Positions 1 through 7,083 of a stretch of 17,331 bases of DNA are shown here, one piece after another. The translations under genes and the position numbers were made by a program. Position 1 is the stretch's first letter. Every line of letters begins with the position of its first letter. This DNA is from Calditrichota bacterium (GTDB lineage: Bacteria > Calditrichota > Calditrichia > Calditrichales > Calditrichaceae). The notes under the pieces are model-generated. The model worked only from the letters and a program-made list of their open reading frames with translations. It had not been told where the DNA came from and made no database searches. The DNA lies in assembly GCA_024278715.1 (NCBI GenBank), contig JAJRSN010000116.1, positions 1 through 17,331 on the forward strand. Direction: 5' to 3'.

Positions 1-750
1 CCCATTAGCATTCTTGTTATTTCTTACACGTTACACAATAATCGCAAAAGAGCGCTTTTCACAGCCATAGGCGGCGCGACGGTTGATTTTCTTTATATTT
101 TTATTGTCGTATTCGGATTTACAAAGTTGTTTATAAAATACAAGTGGAGCATAACCTACATCTTACTCTTAGGTTCGATATTTATTTTCATCTTAGCCTA
201 TAAACTTTGGAACACCCGCCTTCACCTGACCGATGAAAGCGAAAAAGGACTGATGAAACGCCCGTTACTGGGCAAGGTCAAAAAGCATGACGGATTTTTT
301 ACGGGTTTTATCGTGAATTTATTGAATCCCACATTGTTTATGGGCTGGTTGGTTTCGTCTTTTATCGTGTTGTCTTTTGCCGCCTCCAACGGGATTAATG
401 TGGGCGGAATGGAGAATATGTTTTTTGAAAACGTGGAAGAAATCAAAAATACCGAGCAACCTATTTTCAATTCCCAGGAACAGCAGCAATTAATCGATAA
501 ATTTAAAAGCGATCAGGATAGCTCCAAACCCAATATTTTTTTCCAGATATTAAACAGCCTGAACTATGCTGCGTCGGTGGCGGTGGGAACGGTTATCTGG
601 TTTTATATTTTAACGGGAATTTTGCATCGGCATAAAGAAAAGATACCGATTCAACTGTTTAACCACTTGATAAGAGCGCTGGCTGTTTTTATGTTTTTTA
701 TAGCCGGGTATTTGTTGTTCGATTCGGTGAGAATGATGTTGTCCGGGTGA
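1..750 (+). CDS. LysE/RhtB-family exporter, 5'-truncated by the window edge
   Basis: The reading frame is open from base 1, so the gene starts before the window; 249 residues are visible. The first visible residues (PISILVISYT) and the pattern of hydrophobic segments fit the LysE/RhtB amino-acid exporter family of the inner membrane. So does the stretch GFIVNLLNPTLFMGWL, which resembles the family's conserved 'G...N.LNPK....W' motif. The C-terminus has two more hydrophobic segments. Odd feature: between the NPT-containing segment and the next membrane segment lies a hydrophilic, Glu/Gln/Lys-rich stretch of about 55-60 residues, running from roughly GMENMFFEN to SSKPN. This makes the protein clearly longer than the usual 200-210 residues. 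The substrate cannot be told from sequence. A TTG at 127 would give 207 residues but would remove conserved family sequence, so it is not the real start. Family confidence is good; function is only 'efflux of a small polar metabolite'. Confidence 0.8.
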   Translation, partial: PISILVISYTLHNNRKRALFTAIGGATVDFLYIFIVVFGFTKLFIKYKWSITYILLLGSIFIFILAYKLWNTRLHLTDESEKGLMKRPLLGKVKKHDGFFTGFIVNLLNPTLFMGWLVSSFIVLSFAASNGINVGGMENMFFENVEEIKNTEQPIFNSQEQQQLIDKFKSDQDSSKPNIFFQILNSLNYAASVAVGTVIWFYILTGILHRHKEKIPIQLFNHLIRALAVFMFFIAGYLLFDSVRMMLSG

Positions 751-824
751 ATAAAACAAGCGTGATCAGCCGTTTTGGCAATTTATCTATAATCGTAAAT
801 TAAACTATGAAAAGGGTTGGAACC

Positions 825-2183
825 ATGAAAGCGATTAATCCAACCGATAATCGGGTAATCAAAGAATATCCCGAGCACAGCGAACAGGAAGTAAAAAAGA
901 TCATTAGTCTTGTTCAGGAGGAGTTTCGGTTTTGGCGTCAGATTTCGATGATCCAGCGTTCGGGTTTAATGCGCAGGGTTGCTCAAATTTTGCGGCAGAG
1001 AAGGGATGAGTTTGCCGGGATTATTACGCTGGAGATGGGAAAAATAATCCGCGAAGCGAGAGCGGAGGTTGAAAAATGCGCCTGGGTTTGTGAATATTAC
1101 GCCGAAAATGCGGAGAAATTTTTAAAAGACGAAGACGTAAAAACAGACGCCAGCCGTAGCTATGTTGCATTTGAACCGCTTGGCGTTATTTTAGCGGTAA
1201 TGCCCTGGAATTTTCCGTTCTGGCAGGTTTTCCGGTTTGCGGCTCCGGCATTGATGGCTGGGAATGCCGCTGTTTTGAAACACGCTTCCAATGTTCCGGG
1301 CTGCGCTTTGGCGATAGAAGAGATATTTCGGGATGCAGGATTCCCGGCTAATTTATTCAGAACGCTTTTAATTAAAGCCCCATTAGCGGAAAAAGTGATA
1401 GAAGATCGTCATATTCAGGCGGTCACTCTAACGGGCAGCGAACCGGCTGGCAGAGCCGTGGCTGCTCTCGCTGGACGCAAAATCAAAAAGACGGTTCTGG
1501 AATTGGGCGGATCTGACCCTTTTATTGTTCTGGAAGACGCGGATTTGGAAAAGTGCGTTCAAACGGCTGTTCAGGCAAGAATGCTGAACGCCGGACAAAG
1601 TTGTATTGCCGCCAAGCGTTTTATTGTTGTGGAACCGTTGTTGAAAAACTTCGAACAACAGATGACCGAACGCGTAAAATCCCTGAAGGTCGGTAATCCG
1701 GCGGATGAAAGCACGGATATCGGACCTTTAGCCCGAGAAGATCTGGTCGATGAGATAGACCGGCAAGTGCGGGATTCCGTAAAAGCCGGAGCGCGATTGT
1801 TAACCGGCGGAAAACGCCCGCCAGGATCCGGATCGTTTTATCTTCCCACGGTGCTCTCGGATGTGAAAAAGGGAATGCCGGTGTACGATGAAGAAACTTT
1901 CGGACCGGTTGCAGCCATCATCCCCGTTCAGGACGAAGATGAAGCAGTTGCAGTTGCCAATGATTCGGAATTCGGACTCGGAGCGAGCATCTGGTCCCGC
2001 AATACGGAAAAAGCAAAAACCCTGGCTCGTGAAATTAACACAGGCTCCGTATTTATCAACGGAATGGTTAAATCCGATCCGCGCTTGCCGTTCGGAGGAA
2101 TTAAGAAATCCGGTTACGGTCGGGAATTGTCTCATTACGGCATTAAAGAATTCGTAAATATTAAAACGGTCTGGATTGCCTGA
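825..2183 (+). CDS. NAD(P)-dependent aldehyde dehydrogenase, succinate-semialdehyde dehydrogenase type (GabD1-like)
   Basis: A full-length ALDH superfamily enzyme of 452 residues, predicted to be cytosolic. It should oxidise an aldehyde, most likely succinate semialdehyde, to the acid with NAD(P)+. Visible catalytic residues are Asn129 in PWNFPFW, general base Glu226 in LELGGSDPF and nucleophile Cys260 in GQSCIAAKR. The cofactor-loop motif TGSEPAG lies between Asn129 and Glu226. The start MKAINPTDNRVIKEYPEHS and the length of about 455 fit the SSADH1/GabD1 subgroup. I prefer the ATG at 825 over the in-frame ATG at 807. AAAAGGG ends 8 nt before 825, whereas 807 has no Shine-Dalgarno, and family members begin with 'MK.INP'. 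The thioredoxin-like gene follows after 20 nt, suggesting co-transcription. The exact aldehyde is not certain; related enzymes also take glutarate semialdehyde or other aldehydes. Confidence 0.9.
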   Translation: MKAINPTDNRVIKEYPEHSEQEVKKIISLVQEEFRFWRQISMIQRSGLMRRVAQILRQRRDEFAGIITLEMGKIIREARAEVEKCAWVCEYYAENAEKFLKDEDVKTDASRSYVAFEPLGVILAVMPWNFPFWQVFRFAAPALMAGNAAVLKHASNVPGCALAIEEIFRDAGFPANLFRTLLIKAPLAEKVIEDRHIQAVTLTGSEPAGRAVAALAGRKIKKTVLELGGSDPFIVLEDADLEKCVQTAVQARMLNAGQSCIAAKRFIVVEPLLKNFEQQMTERVKSLKVGNPADESTDIGPLAREDLVDEIDRQVRDSVKAGARLLTGGKRPPGSGSFYLPTVLSDVKKGMPVYDEETFGPVAAIIPVQDEDEAVAVANDSEFGLGASIWSRNTEKAKTLAREINTGSVFINGMVKSDPRLPFGGIKKSGYGRELSHYGIKEFVNIKTVWIA

Positions 2184-2203
2184 TCGCAGAAAGGTAAAAT
2201 CTA

Positions 2204-2626
2204 TTGAACTTAGCGGATGATTTTAATAACGCGCTGACGATCGATGAATATGTTCCGTTATTGGGAAATCAAAAATTTTTACACGATCTTCATTACAAAC
2301 GGGCAGACACCGCTGATGCGGATTTTAGCGCAGAACTTCCGCCCCTACGGATTTTAGTGATCACTGAGCCGTGGTGCGGCGATTCATTAACGGCTTTACC
2401 GCGTTTAATCAAATTTTTTGAAAACAATTCCGCTGAATTTCGTATAGCATTACGAGATCAAAATCCGGAGCTGATGAATAAATTTTTGACCGACGGTAAA
2501 AAAGCTATTCCGATCTTCATTATTCTTGACGGTGAAGGTAATTTTTTAATGCGATTTACACCGGAAGCGCAGAGAGTTCAAAACATTTTTGAATCATTTC
2601 GGGAAGCGCTTAGTAAAAACCGGTAG
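2204..2626 (+). CDS. Thioredoxin-like protein with a single-cysteine WCGDS motif
   Basis: A 140-residue cytosolic protein (no signal peptide) with a thioredoxin fold. It has a beta-strand LRILVITEPWCGDS, a helix, and the cis-proline segment KAIPIFIILDGEGNFLMRF. The active site at residues 57-61 is WCGDS: Cys58 is kept but the second cysteine of CxxC is Ser61. This 'EPWCGDS' form is typical of a thioredoxin-like subgroup (Thioredoxin_9 type) whose role is unclear. Such proteins may act through mixed disulfides or as structural factors rather than as dithiol reductases. The start is TTG at 2204, preceded by AGAAAGG about 9 nt upstream; no ATG exists before the fold. It lies 20 nt after the aldehyde dehydrogenase, so it is probably in the same transcript. 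Whether it protects or regulates that enzyme's catalytic cysteine is speculation. Confidence 0.8.
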   Translation: MNLADDFNNALTIDEYVPLLGNQKFLHDLHYKRADTADADFSAELPPLRILVITEPWCGDSLTALPRLIKFFENNSAEFRIALRDQNPELMNKFLTDGKKAIPIFIILDGEGNFLMRFTPEAQRVQNIFESFREALSKNR

Positions 2627-2665
2627 AACGAGTTGAAGTTTATAAAAAAATTTGGCAATTTTATG

Positions 2666-2692
2666 CTAAGAATCGCGGCAACGCGATTTTAG
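2666..2692 (+). terminator. Stem-loop with GCAA tetraloop between the thioredoxin-like and AI-2E genes
   Basis: AATCGCG (2671-2677) and CGCGATT (2682-2688) form a perfect 7-bp stem closed by a GCAA (GNRA) tetraloop. CTAA/TTAG extends it by four pairs after a bulged G at 2670. Only a short T run sits at the 3' end and no real T-tract follows. A weak terminator, attenuator or mRNA-stabilising hairpin are all possible. It lies 40 nt after the upstream stop and 41 nt before the next start. Confidence 0.5.
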
Positions 2693-2733
2693 AGAGTTTA
2701 AAAATTAAGAGGGGTTGTTCTCCAAAAGCAATA

Positions 2734-3813
2734 ATGGATGAAAGAAAGCTTTTAACCGGAAATCGTTTTTTAAATTTTGCTTTAAGCATTATTATTGTAT
2801 TTCTCATTGTCTGGGTTCTCTACATCGGACGCGCGATCATTTTGCCCTTTTTAGTCGCTTTGTTTCTGGCGTTTATTTTAGACCCTATCGTTCGGTTGTT
2901 TACCCGTTTTAAAATACCGGTTCCCTTAGCTGTTCTGATTACCCTGATACTGGCTTTTGTTATCCTGTATCTTTTGGGACTTCTGGTTTACGCCAATGTT
3001 CAGATGTTTGTGGAACAGTTTCCGAAATATCAGGAGCGAATGCTGCAATCCATCGATAACTTCATGGAAAGTTTTAATCATATTCTAAGTCAGCAAAAAT
3101 ACCAGATCTATCTCGACCGGAAAACCTGGTCACAAATAGATTGGATAGCCGCCGTTAAAAATCTTGATATCGCTAAAGGATTATTAAACAGCGTGGGTTC
3201 TTTTCTAACCTTTCTGTTTAAAACAATAATTGTGATTATCTTCCTTGCATATCTGCTGATGGGCAAGCGCAATATCGATAAAAAGATCCGCCTGGCATTT
3301 GACCACGCTCAGGCTGAACGTATTTTATCCATTTTGAACAGCGTAACAACGCAGGTGCAAAAATATCTGGGCGCAAAAACTCTCGTGAGCTTTATGACGG
3401 GCGGAATAAGTATTCTGATTTTTGTCATCTTTGGGCTGGACTTTGCCATCTTCTGGGGATTCCTGATCTTTCTTTTTAATTTTATCCCGAACATCGGTTC
3501 GATCATTGCTTCGATTTTACCGGTTATTTTTAGTCTTGTTCAATTCGGCTCTGTCTCAAAAGCGTTCTGGATGTTAGTCGCCCTGGCTTTTCTTCAGACT
3601 TTGATGGGCAATGTGATAGAACCCCGCCTTATGGGACGTTCTTTGAATTTAAGTCCGCTGATGGTGATTATTTCATTGATTTTCTGGGGATATTTATGGG
3701 GAGTGGCGGGAATGATTTTAGCCGTTCCCATTTTAGCCACCCTGACCATTGTGTTTGAGAATGTGCCCGAGCTGCGATTTTTAAGCGTGTTTTTCCGCGG
3801 AAAGGTGGGATGA
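2734..3813 (+). CDS. AI-2E/PerM-family (UPF0118, DUF20) membrane transporter
   Basis: A 359-residue integral inner-membrane protein. Three hydrophobic segments lie at the N-terminus (about residues 12-85). A hydrophilic, largely helical stretch (about 90-150) follows, then the dense C-terminal hydrophobic half. Family hallmarks are visible: LPFLVALFLAFILDPIV near the start, FNFIPNIGSIIASILPVI in the middle, and GNVIEPRLMGRSLNLSPL followed by FWGYLWGVAGMILAVPI at the end. The family includes E. coli TqsA, YdiK and PerM and Bacillus homologues. Proposed substrates vary (autoinducer-2 export, Na+/H+ exchange, lipid transport), so none is assigned here. The ATG at 2734 is the only sensible start. 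A GAGGGG at 2709-2714 is about 19 nt away, too far for a normal ribosome site. The gene converges with the Nudix gene. Confidence 0.88.
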   Translation: MDERKLLTGNRFLNFALSIIIVFLIVWVLYIGRAIILPFLVALFLAFILDPIVRLFTRFKIPVPLAVLITLILAFVILYLLGLLVYANVQMFVEQFPKYQERMLQSIDNFMESFNHILSQQKYQIYLDRKTWSQIDWIAAVKNLDIAKGLLNSVGSFLTFLFKTIIVIIFLAYLLMGKRNIDKKIRLAFDHAQAERILSILNSVTTQVQKYLGAKTLVSFMTGGISILIFVIFGLDFAIFWGFLIFLFNFIPNIGSIIASILPVIFSLVQFGSVSKAFWMLVALAFLQTLMGNVIEPRLMGRSLNLSPLMVIISLIFWGYLWGVAGMILAVPILATLTIVFENVPELRFLSVFFRGKVG

Positions 3814-3824
3814 CATTTATTCCG

Positions 3825-3852
3825 CCGATTATTAAGCCTTTTTTAAGATCGG
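3825..3852. terminator. Small inverted repeat between convergent genes
   Basis: CCGAT (3825-3829) and ATCGG (3848-3852) pair, and an inner TTAA/TTAA pairing follows after a small bulge. It sits in the 52-nt space between the convergent stops at 3813 and 3866, where a bidirectional terminator is expected. The stem is short and A/T-rich and neither side has a clean T-tract, so support is weak. Confidence 0.3.
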
Positions 3853-3865
3853 AGAATAAAAGGTA

Positions 3866-4420
3866 TTATTTTTTCCTTACGTCTAAAATTTGCTTTACCC
3901 GTAATAAGCCGATTACCGACATGGCGTCTTTTATTTCGCCGTTAACTACCATTTGCCAGGCTTCTTTAAAGGACAATTTTTTAACAACCAGTTCTTCGGT
4001 GTGATCGGGCTTTGATTTTCCCGGAATCAGGTTTTCCGCCAGGTAAAAATAAGCGATTTCGTTAGTAAACGAATTGCTTGTGTATGCCGTGCCCAGATAA
4101 GTCCATCGAGTTGCCAGCAATCCCGTTTCTTCCCGCAATTCCCGTTTGGCGCCCTCAAGCGTGGTTTCTCCGAAATTCCCTCCGCCTTCGGGAATCTCCC
4201 AACTATAAACTCCCAGAGTGTAGCGGAATTGCCCCACCAGATAAGTAAAGCCGTCTTTTGTTAAAGGAATTACCCCGATTGCCGGATGGGCTTCAACTAC
4301 TCCGTAAATTCCCGGTTTTCCCGATGGAGTAATGACTCGATCTTCCCGCAAACGAATCCACTCGTTCCGGTAAACGGTACGGCTGCCGAGAAATTTCCAC
4401 GGATTTTTCCATTGATTCAT
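3866..4420 (-). CDS. Nudix hydrolase, ADP-ribose pyrophosphatase type
   Basis: A 184-residue cytosolic Nudix enzyme. The complete Nudix box G-x5-E-x7-R-E-x2-E-E-x-G-L runs from Gly79 to Leu101, with the catalytic and metal ligands in RELREETG. The box is preceded by SWEIPEGGG and by 'LVGQFRYTLG', as in ADP-ribose pyrophosphatases and related NDP-sugar hydrolases (NudF group). The expected reaction is hydrolysis of ADP-ribose, or a related nucleoside diphosphate derivative, to AMP plus a sugar phosphate. Start: ATG at 4420, with AAAGGG 5 nt upstream on the minus strand. The gene stands alone, convergent with the AI-2E gene and divergent from the signalling operon. The precise substrate is inferred from family resemblance only. 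Confidence 0.88.
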   Translation of the reverse strand: MNQWKNPWKFLGSRTVYRNEWIRLREDRVITPSGKPGIYGVVEAHPAIGVIPLTKDGFTYLVGQFRYTLGVYSWEIPEGGGNFGETTLEGAKRELREETGLLATRWTYLGTAYTSNSFTNEIAYFYLAENLIPGKSKPDHTEELVVKKLSFKEAWQMVVNGEIKDAMSVIGLLRVKQILDVRKK

Positions 4421-4529
4421 GATAACCCTTTGAATTTTAAGCCGAATTTTATTTTTAAGGCAATTTCTTCAAATTTTGCTTTCACTGCAAAAAGAATTGA
4501 TTAAAATTGCGCTTAACTATTTTAAAAGA

Positions 4530-4558
4530 TTGTTCTTTATTTTGTTTGGAATTATATT
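4530..4558 (+). promoter_or_regulatory. Candidate sigma-70-type promoter of the lipoprotein-activator-kinase operon
   Basis: TTGTTC at 4530-4535 (three of six to TTGACA, including TTG) is followed after exactly 17 nt by TATATT at 4553-4558 (five of six to TATAAT). Transcription would begin near 4565, about 28-37 nt before the possible starts at 4593 and 4602. It sits in the divergent space shared with the Nudix gene. The surroundings are A/T-rich, so a chance match is possible. Confidence 0.4.
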
Positions 4559-4588
4559 ATTCCCGAATAAAATTGAGTTCGGAATAAT
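4556..4588. promoter_or_regulatory. Large inverted repeat overlapping the promoter: possible operator or 5'-leader hairpin
   Basis: ATTATTCC-C-GAA (4556-4567) is the reverse complement of TTCGGAATAAT (4578-4588) apart from one bulged C, giving 11 pairs around a 10-nt spacer. It overlaps the proposed -10 box and start site and ends 4 nt before the TTG at 4593. A second small palindrome, TTATTC-CC-GAATAA (4557-4570), is nested in the left arm. If transcription starts near 4565 the repeat works best as a protein-binding operator. If it starts further upstream, the hairpin would hide the GGAAT that could serve as ribosome site. Confidence 0.5.
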
Positions 4589-4592
4589 TTGA

Positions 4593-5591
4593 TTGCGTCC
4601 CATGGCTTTTTTTCGGTTTGGTTTTTTAATTTTACTATCGAATATCATCGTCTTAATTCTTTCAGGATGTGACGCGCCGCGCAATAATCCTTTGGACGCG
4701 TCGAATCCGCAGCGAAAGTTCGCCAATGTGGAAGGAAGAGTTTTCACTTTTAGTCTTCCTTTTAAAACGCTGAATCAGACCGAGGTAAAATTTGACGCCG
4801 CTGAACGAATGTGCAGGTCAGATCAAAACGGCTATTTTTCCATGGAAAATGTGAAAAAAGTCAACGGTTGGTTATTTTTCCGAAAAGAAGGGTATCACTA
4901 CGATTCTTTGTACATCGACTGGCGGGGCAAGACGAACTGGTACGGAGAAATACATCTGAATGCCTTGCCGACTCTGGACTCATTAATCTTTTACAGCAGT
5001 ATTATTAATCGTTATCCGAACATTCAGATTCTGGAGCTTTATGTCAGAGCCCGCATTTCGGATTCCGACAACGATATCGATAGCGTCTTCTTCCGAAGTC
5101 CGACGTTGGATTTTTCGACCTTATTGACTTTTGACACCATTGAAAAATTTTACGAGAAAAGCCGCATCACGCTTTCTCAATTAAAGCTTAATTCGGCTGA
5201 AGAGCTGATCGGGAATGTTTTTAATATTATCGTCAAAGATGTCTATAAACATTCCGTAAATATCTGCCAGGCGCAAATTCAAAGAATAATTCGGGACGAA
5301 GTGCAGCTTAAAAGTCCCGCCAGTCACGAAGTTGTCAATTCAAAGCCCACATTACGTTGGGAGCCGATTAATCCGGGCTACACTTTCACTTACACGGTTG
5401 AAATACGCACGGACGAAGCCGATCCGCAATTAATCTGGCAAAAAAAGGGACTGCCGGCAACCGCTTCATCGGTTGAAGTGGATGCACCGCTGCCCGCGCA
5501 GCCGATCAGCAATTACATCTGGGCTGTCTGGGTTATCGATAATTTTGGCAATCGGGCGCGTTCCAAGTTTAAATCGTTTCAGGTGCAGTGA
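4593..5591 (+). CDS. Exported lipoprotein with carboxypeptidase-regulatory-like and Fn3-like domains
   Basis: A 332-residue protein with a type II signal peptide: basic start, hydrophobic core, lipobox LSGC with lipid cysteine at residue 26. It is followed by DAPRNNPLD, a tail often seen after the lipid cysteine in FCB-group lipoproteins. Residues about 45-105 (VEGRVFTF through SLYIDW) resemble a carboxypeptidase-regulatory-like beta-sandwich. Residues about 240-332 (from LKSPASHEVV, with PTLRWEP and YIWAVWVIDNFGN) look like a fibronectin type III domain. No catalytic motif is visible. It should be anchored at the periplasmic or outer face. Start: TTG at 4593 or ATG at 4602; neither has a strong ribosome site and both give the same mature protein. 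It is the first gene of a tight operon with a sigma-54 activator (1-nt gap) and a kinase, so a sensory or ligand-binding role is plausible but not shown. Confidence 0.75.
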   Translation: MRPMAFFRFGFLILLSNIIVLILSGCDAPRNNPLDASNPQRKFANVEGRVFTFSLPFKTLNQTEVKFDAAERMCRSDQNGYFSMENVKKVNGWLFFRKEGYHYDSLYIDWRGKTNWYGEIHLNALPTLDSLIFYSSIINRYPNIQILELYVRARISDSDNDIDSVFFRSPTLDFSTLLTFDTIEKFYEKSRITLSQLKLNSAEELIGNVFNIIVKDVYKHSVNICQAQIQRIIRDEVQLKSPASHEVVNSKPTLRWEPINPGYTFTYTVEIRTDEADPQLIWQKKGLPATASSVEVDAPLPAQPISNYIWAVWVIDNFGNRARSKFKSFQVQ

Positions 5592-5592
5592 G

Positions 5593-7083
5593 ATGGAAGA
5601 GATAAAAGAAATCCGCAATATCAGTAAAAAACAGTTCGATACATTGTATCGCATCAGCCGGATGCTCAATTCGGTTACGGTTCGCGAAAATCTGGCGGAA
5701 AAGTCGATGGACCTGGTGGTTGATGCCATTCACGCGGAACGCGCGTTATTCGTACGTTACGATGATGCGGATCAGAGCTTTTCGATCATAGCAGCCCGAA
5801 ACATTCAAAAAGAGACTATCACAGATCTATCGGCATTTTCATCGGGAATTTTGCAGAAAGTAATCGAGCGTCAGGCGCCCTGTTTGTACCATGATGTGCA
5901 AAGCGATCCGCAAATTTCACAATTCGAAAGCGTTCGGATTCAGAATATCAAAAGCGTTATCGGCGTGCCCATTTTTAACGAAGGCAAAATCTGGGGAGTT
6001 ATTTTAGCAGACAGCCGGAAAAATCGCCGCGAATTCAGCGAAGAAAATCTGCGCTTCCTTGAATTTTTTGCCAATCTGGTTTCGCTTGCTCTGGAAAAGA
6101 TTATTTATCTGGAAAATCTGCAAAAAGAAAATATCGTCCTGCGTCATAAATTGGATATTAGCGCGCCGCTTCCGCAGATGATAGGACAAAGTCCGGCGAT
6201 GAAAAAATTCTTTTCATTAATTCGCAAGGTGGCGCAAACCGACGCCACGGTTCTTATTACCGGAGAGAGCGGAACGGGAAAAGAATTAGCCGCCAAAGCC
6301 ATTCACGAACTCAGCAACAGGAAAGACAAGCCCTATCTGGCGCAGTTTTGCGGAAGTATTCCGGACACGCTGTTGGAAAGCGAATTGTTCGGCTACAAAA
6401 AGGGGGCGTTTACCGGAGCGGTCAGCGATAAAAAGGGTTTGTTTGAAGTTGCGGACGGAGGAAGTTTTTTTCTCGATGAAATCGCCGATATCTCCGTTGC
6501 TTTGCAGGCTAAATTGCTGCGCGTGATTCAGAATCAGGAAATTATTCCCCTTGGCGACACCCGCGTAAAAAAAGTGAATGTTCGGATTATTACCGCCACC
6601 AATAAAGACCTGCGTCAGTTAGTCAGAGAAGGGAAATTCCGCGAAGACCTCTTCTATCGTCTGAATGTGTTTCCGATCCATATTCCGCCCCTGCGCGACC
6701 GGGCGGGGGATATTCCTTTGCTGGCTAATTCTTTCATTAAAAAATTCGCTGCCGGGTCTGTCCGTTTTGATCCTAAGGCGCTTAAGAAAATGGAAGGTTA
6801 CTCCTGGCCCGGCAATGTCCGTCAATTGGAAAACACCGTTCAACGGGCTTTGATTTTGTGCGACGGAAACCGGATTTTACCCGAACACATTATTCTTGAC
6901 GAAGAAGAATCGCCCGAACGATTTGAGGGAACGCTCAGGGACTTTGAGAAATTGCTGCTGCTTAAGCGATTACAAAAGTTTGGCGGCAACCGCACCTTAA
7001 CGGCTAAATCACTCGGCGTTTCCGTGCGCTGGATTCAGTTAAAATTGAAAGAGATAGAGCGTGAGCGGGAAAACACAGCCTGA
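5593..7083 (+). CDS. GAF-domain sigma-54 activator with AAA+ and Fis-type HTH domains
   Basis: A 496-residue bacterial enhancer-binding protein that should remodel sigma-54 RNA polymerase with ATP. The N-terminal GAF domain spans about residues 25-170 and is followed by a short helical linker. The AAA+ domain spans about 190-425: Walker A GESGTGKE at 224, sigma-54-contacting GAFTGA at 271-276, Walker B FFLDE with Asp295-Glu296, arginine-finger region EDLFYRLNVF and sensor II GNVRQLEN. The C-terminal Fis-like helix-turn-helix (about 450-490) has GGNRTLTAKSLGVSVRWIQ. There is no response-regulator receiver domain, so control must come through GAF (ligand or protein binding), not a histidine kinase. 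Start: ATG at 5593, with AGGTG about 8 nt upstream. The frame extends up to a GTG at 5473, but that would overlap the lipoprotein gene by 119 nt. The kinase gene overlaps its 3' end. Expression of its targets requires an rpoN gene elsewhere. Confidence 0.93.
   Translation: MEEIKEIRNISKKQFDTLYRISRMLNSVTVRENLAEKSMDLVVDAIHAERALFVRYDDADQSFSIIAARNIQKETITDLSAFSSGILQKVIERQAPCLYHDVQSDPQISQFESVRIQNIKSVIGVPIFNEGKIWGVILADSRKNRREFSEENLRFLEFFANLVSLALEKIIYLENLQKENIVLRHKLDISAPLPQMIGQSPAMKKFFSLIRKVAQTDATVLITGESGTGKELAAKAIHELSNRKDKPYLAQFCGSIPDTLLESELFGYKKGAFTGAVSDKKGLFEVADGGSFFLDEIADISVALQAKLLRVIQNQEIIPLGDTRVKKVNVRIITATNKDLRQLVREGKFREDLFYRLNVFPIHIPPLRDRAGDIPLLANSFIKKFAAGSVRFDPKALKKMEGYSWPGNVRQLENTVQRALILCDGNRILPEHIILDEEESPERFEGTLRDFEKLLLLKRLQKFGGNRTLTAKSLGVSVRWIQLKLKEIERERENTA

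Noticed and set aside
776..791. Sigma-54 promoter TGGCAATTTATCTATA before the aldehyde dehydrogenase
   Set aside because: There is no -12 box at the right distance.
807..824. Start of the aldehyde dehydrogenase at ATG 807
   Set aside because: No Shine-Dalgarno before it. The six extra residues are encoded by the ribosome-site region of the better start at 825.
2653..2667. Sigma-54 promoter TGGCAATTTTATGCT before the AI-2E gene
   Set aside because: The distance between the two boxes is one base too short, which normally abolishes sigma-54 binding.
3810..4004. Plus-strand frame of 64 codons
   Set aside because: It is mostly antisense to the Nudix gene and shows no protein-like features.
5473..5592. 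N-terminal extension of the sigma-54 activator from GTG 5473
   Set aside because: It lies inside the lipoprotein gene in another frame. The ATG at 5593 has a proper ribosome site, and the GAF domain starts after it.
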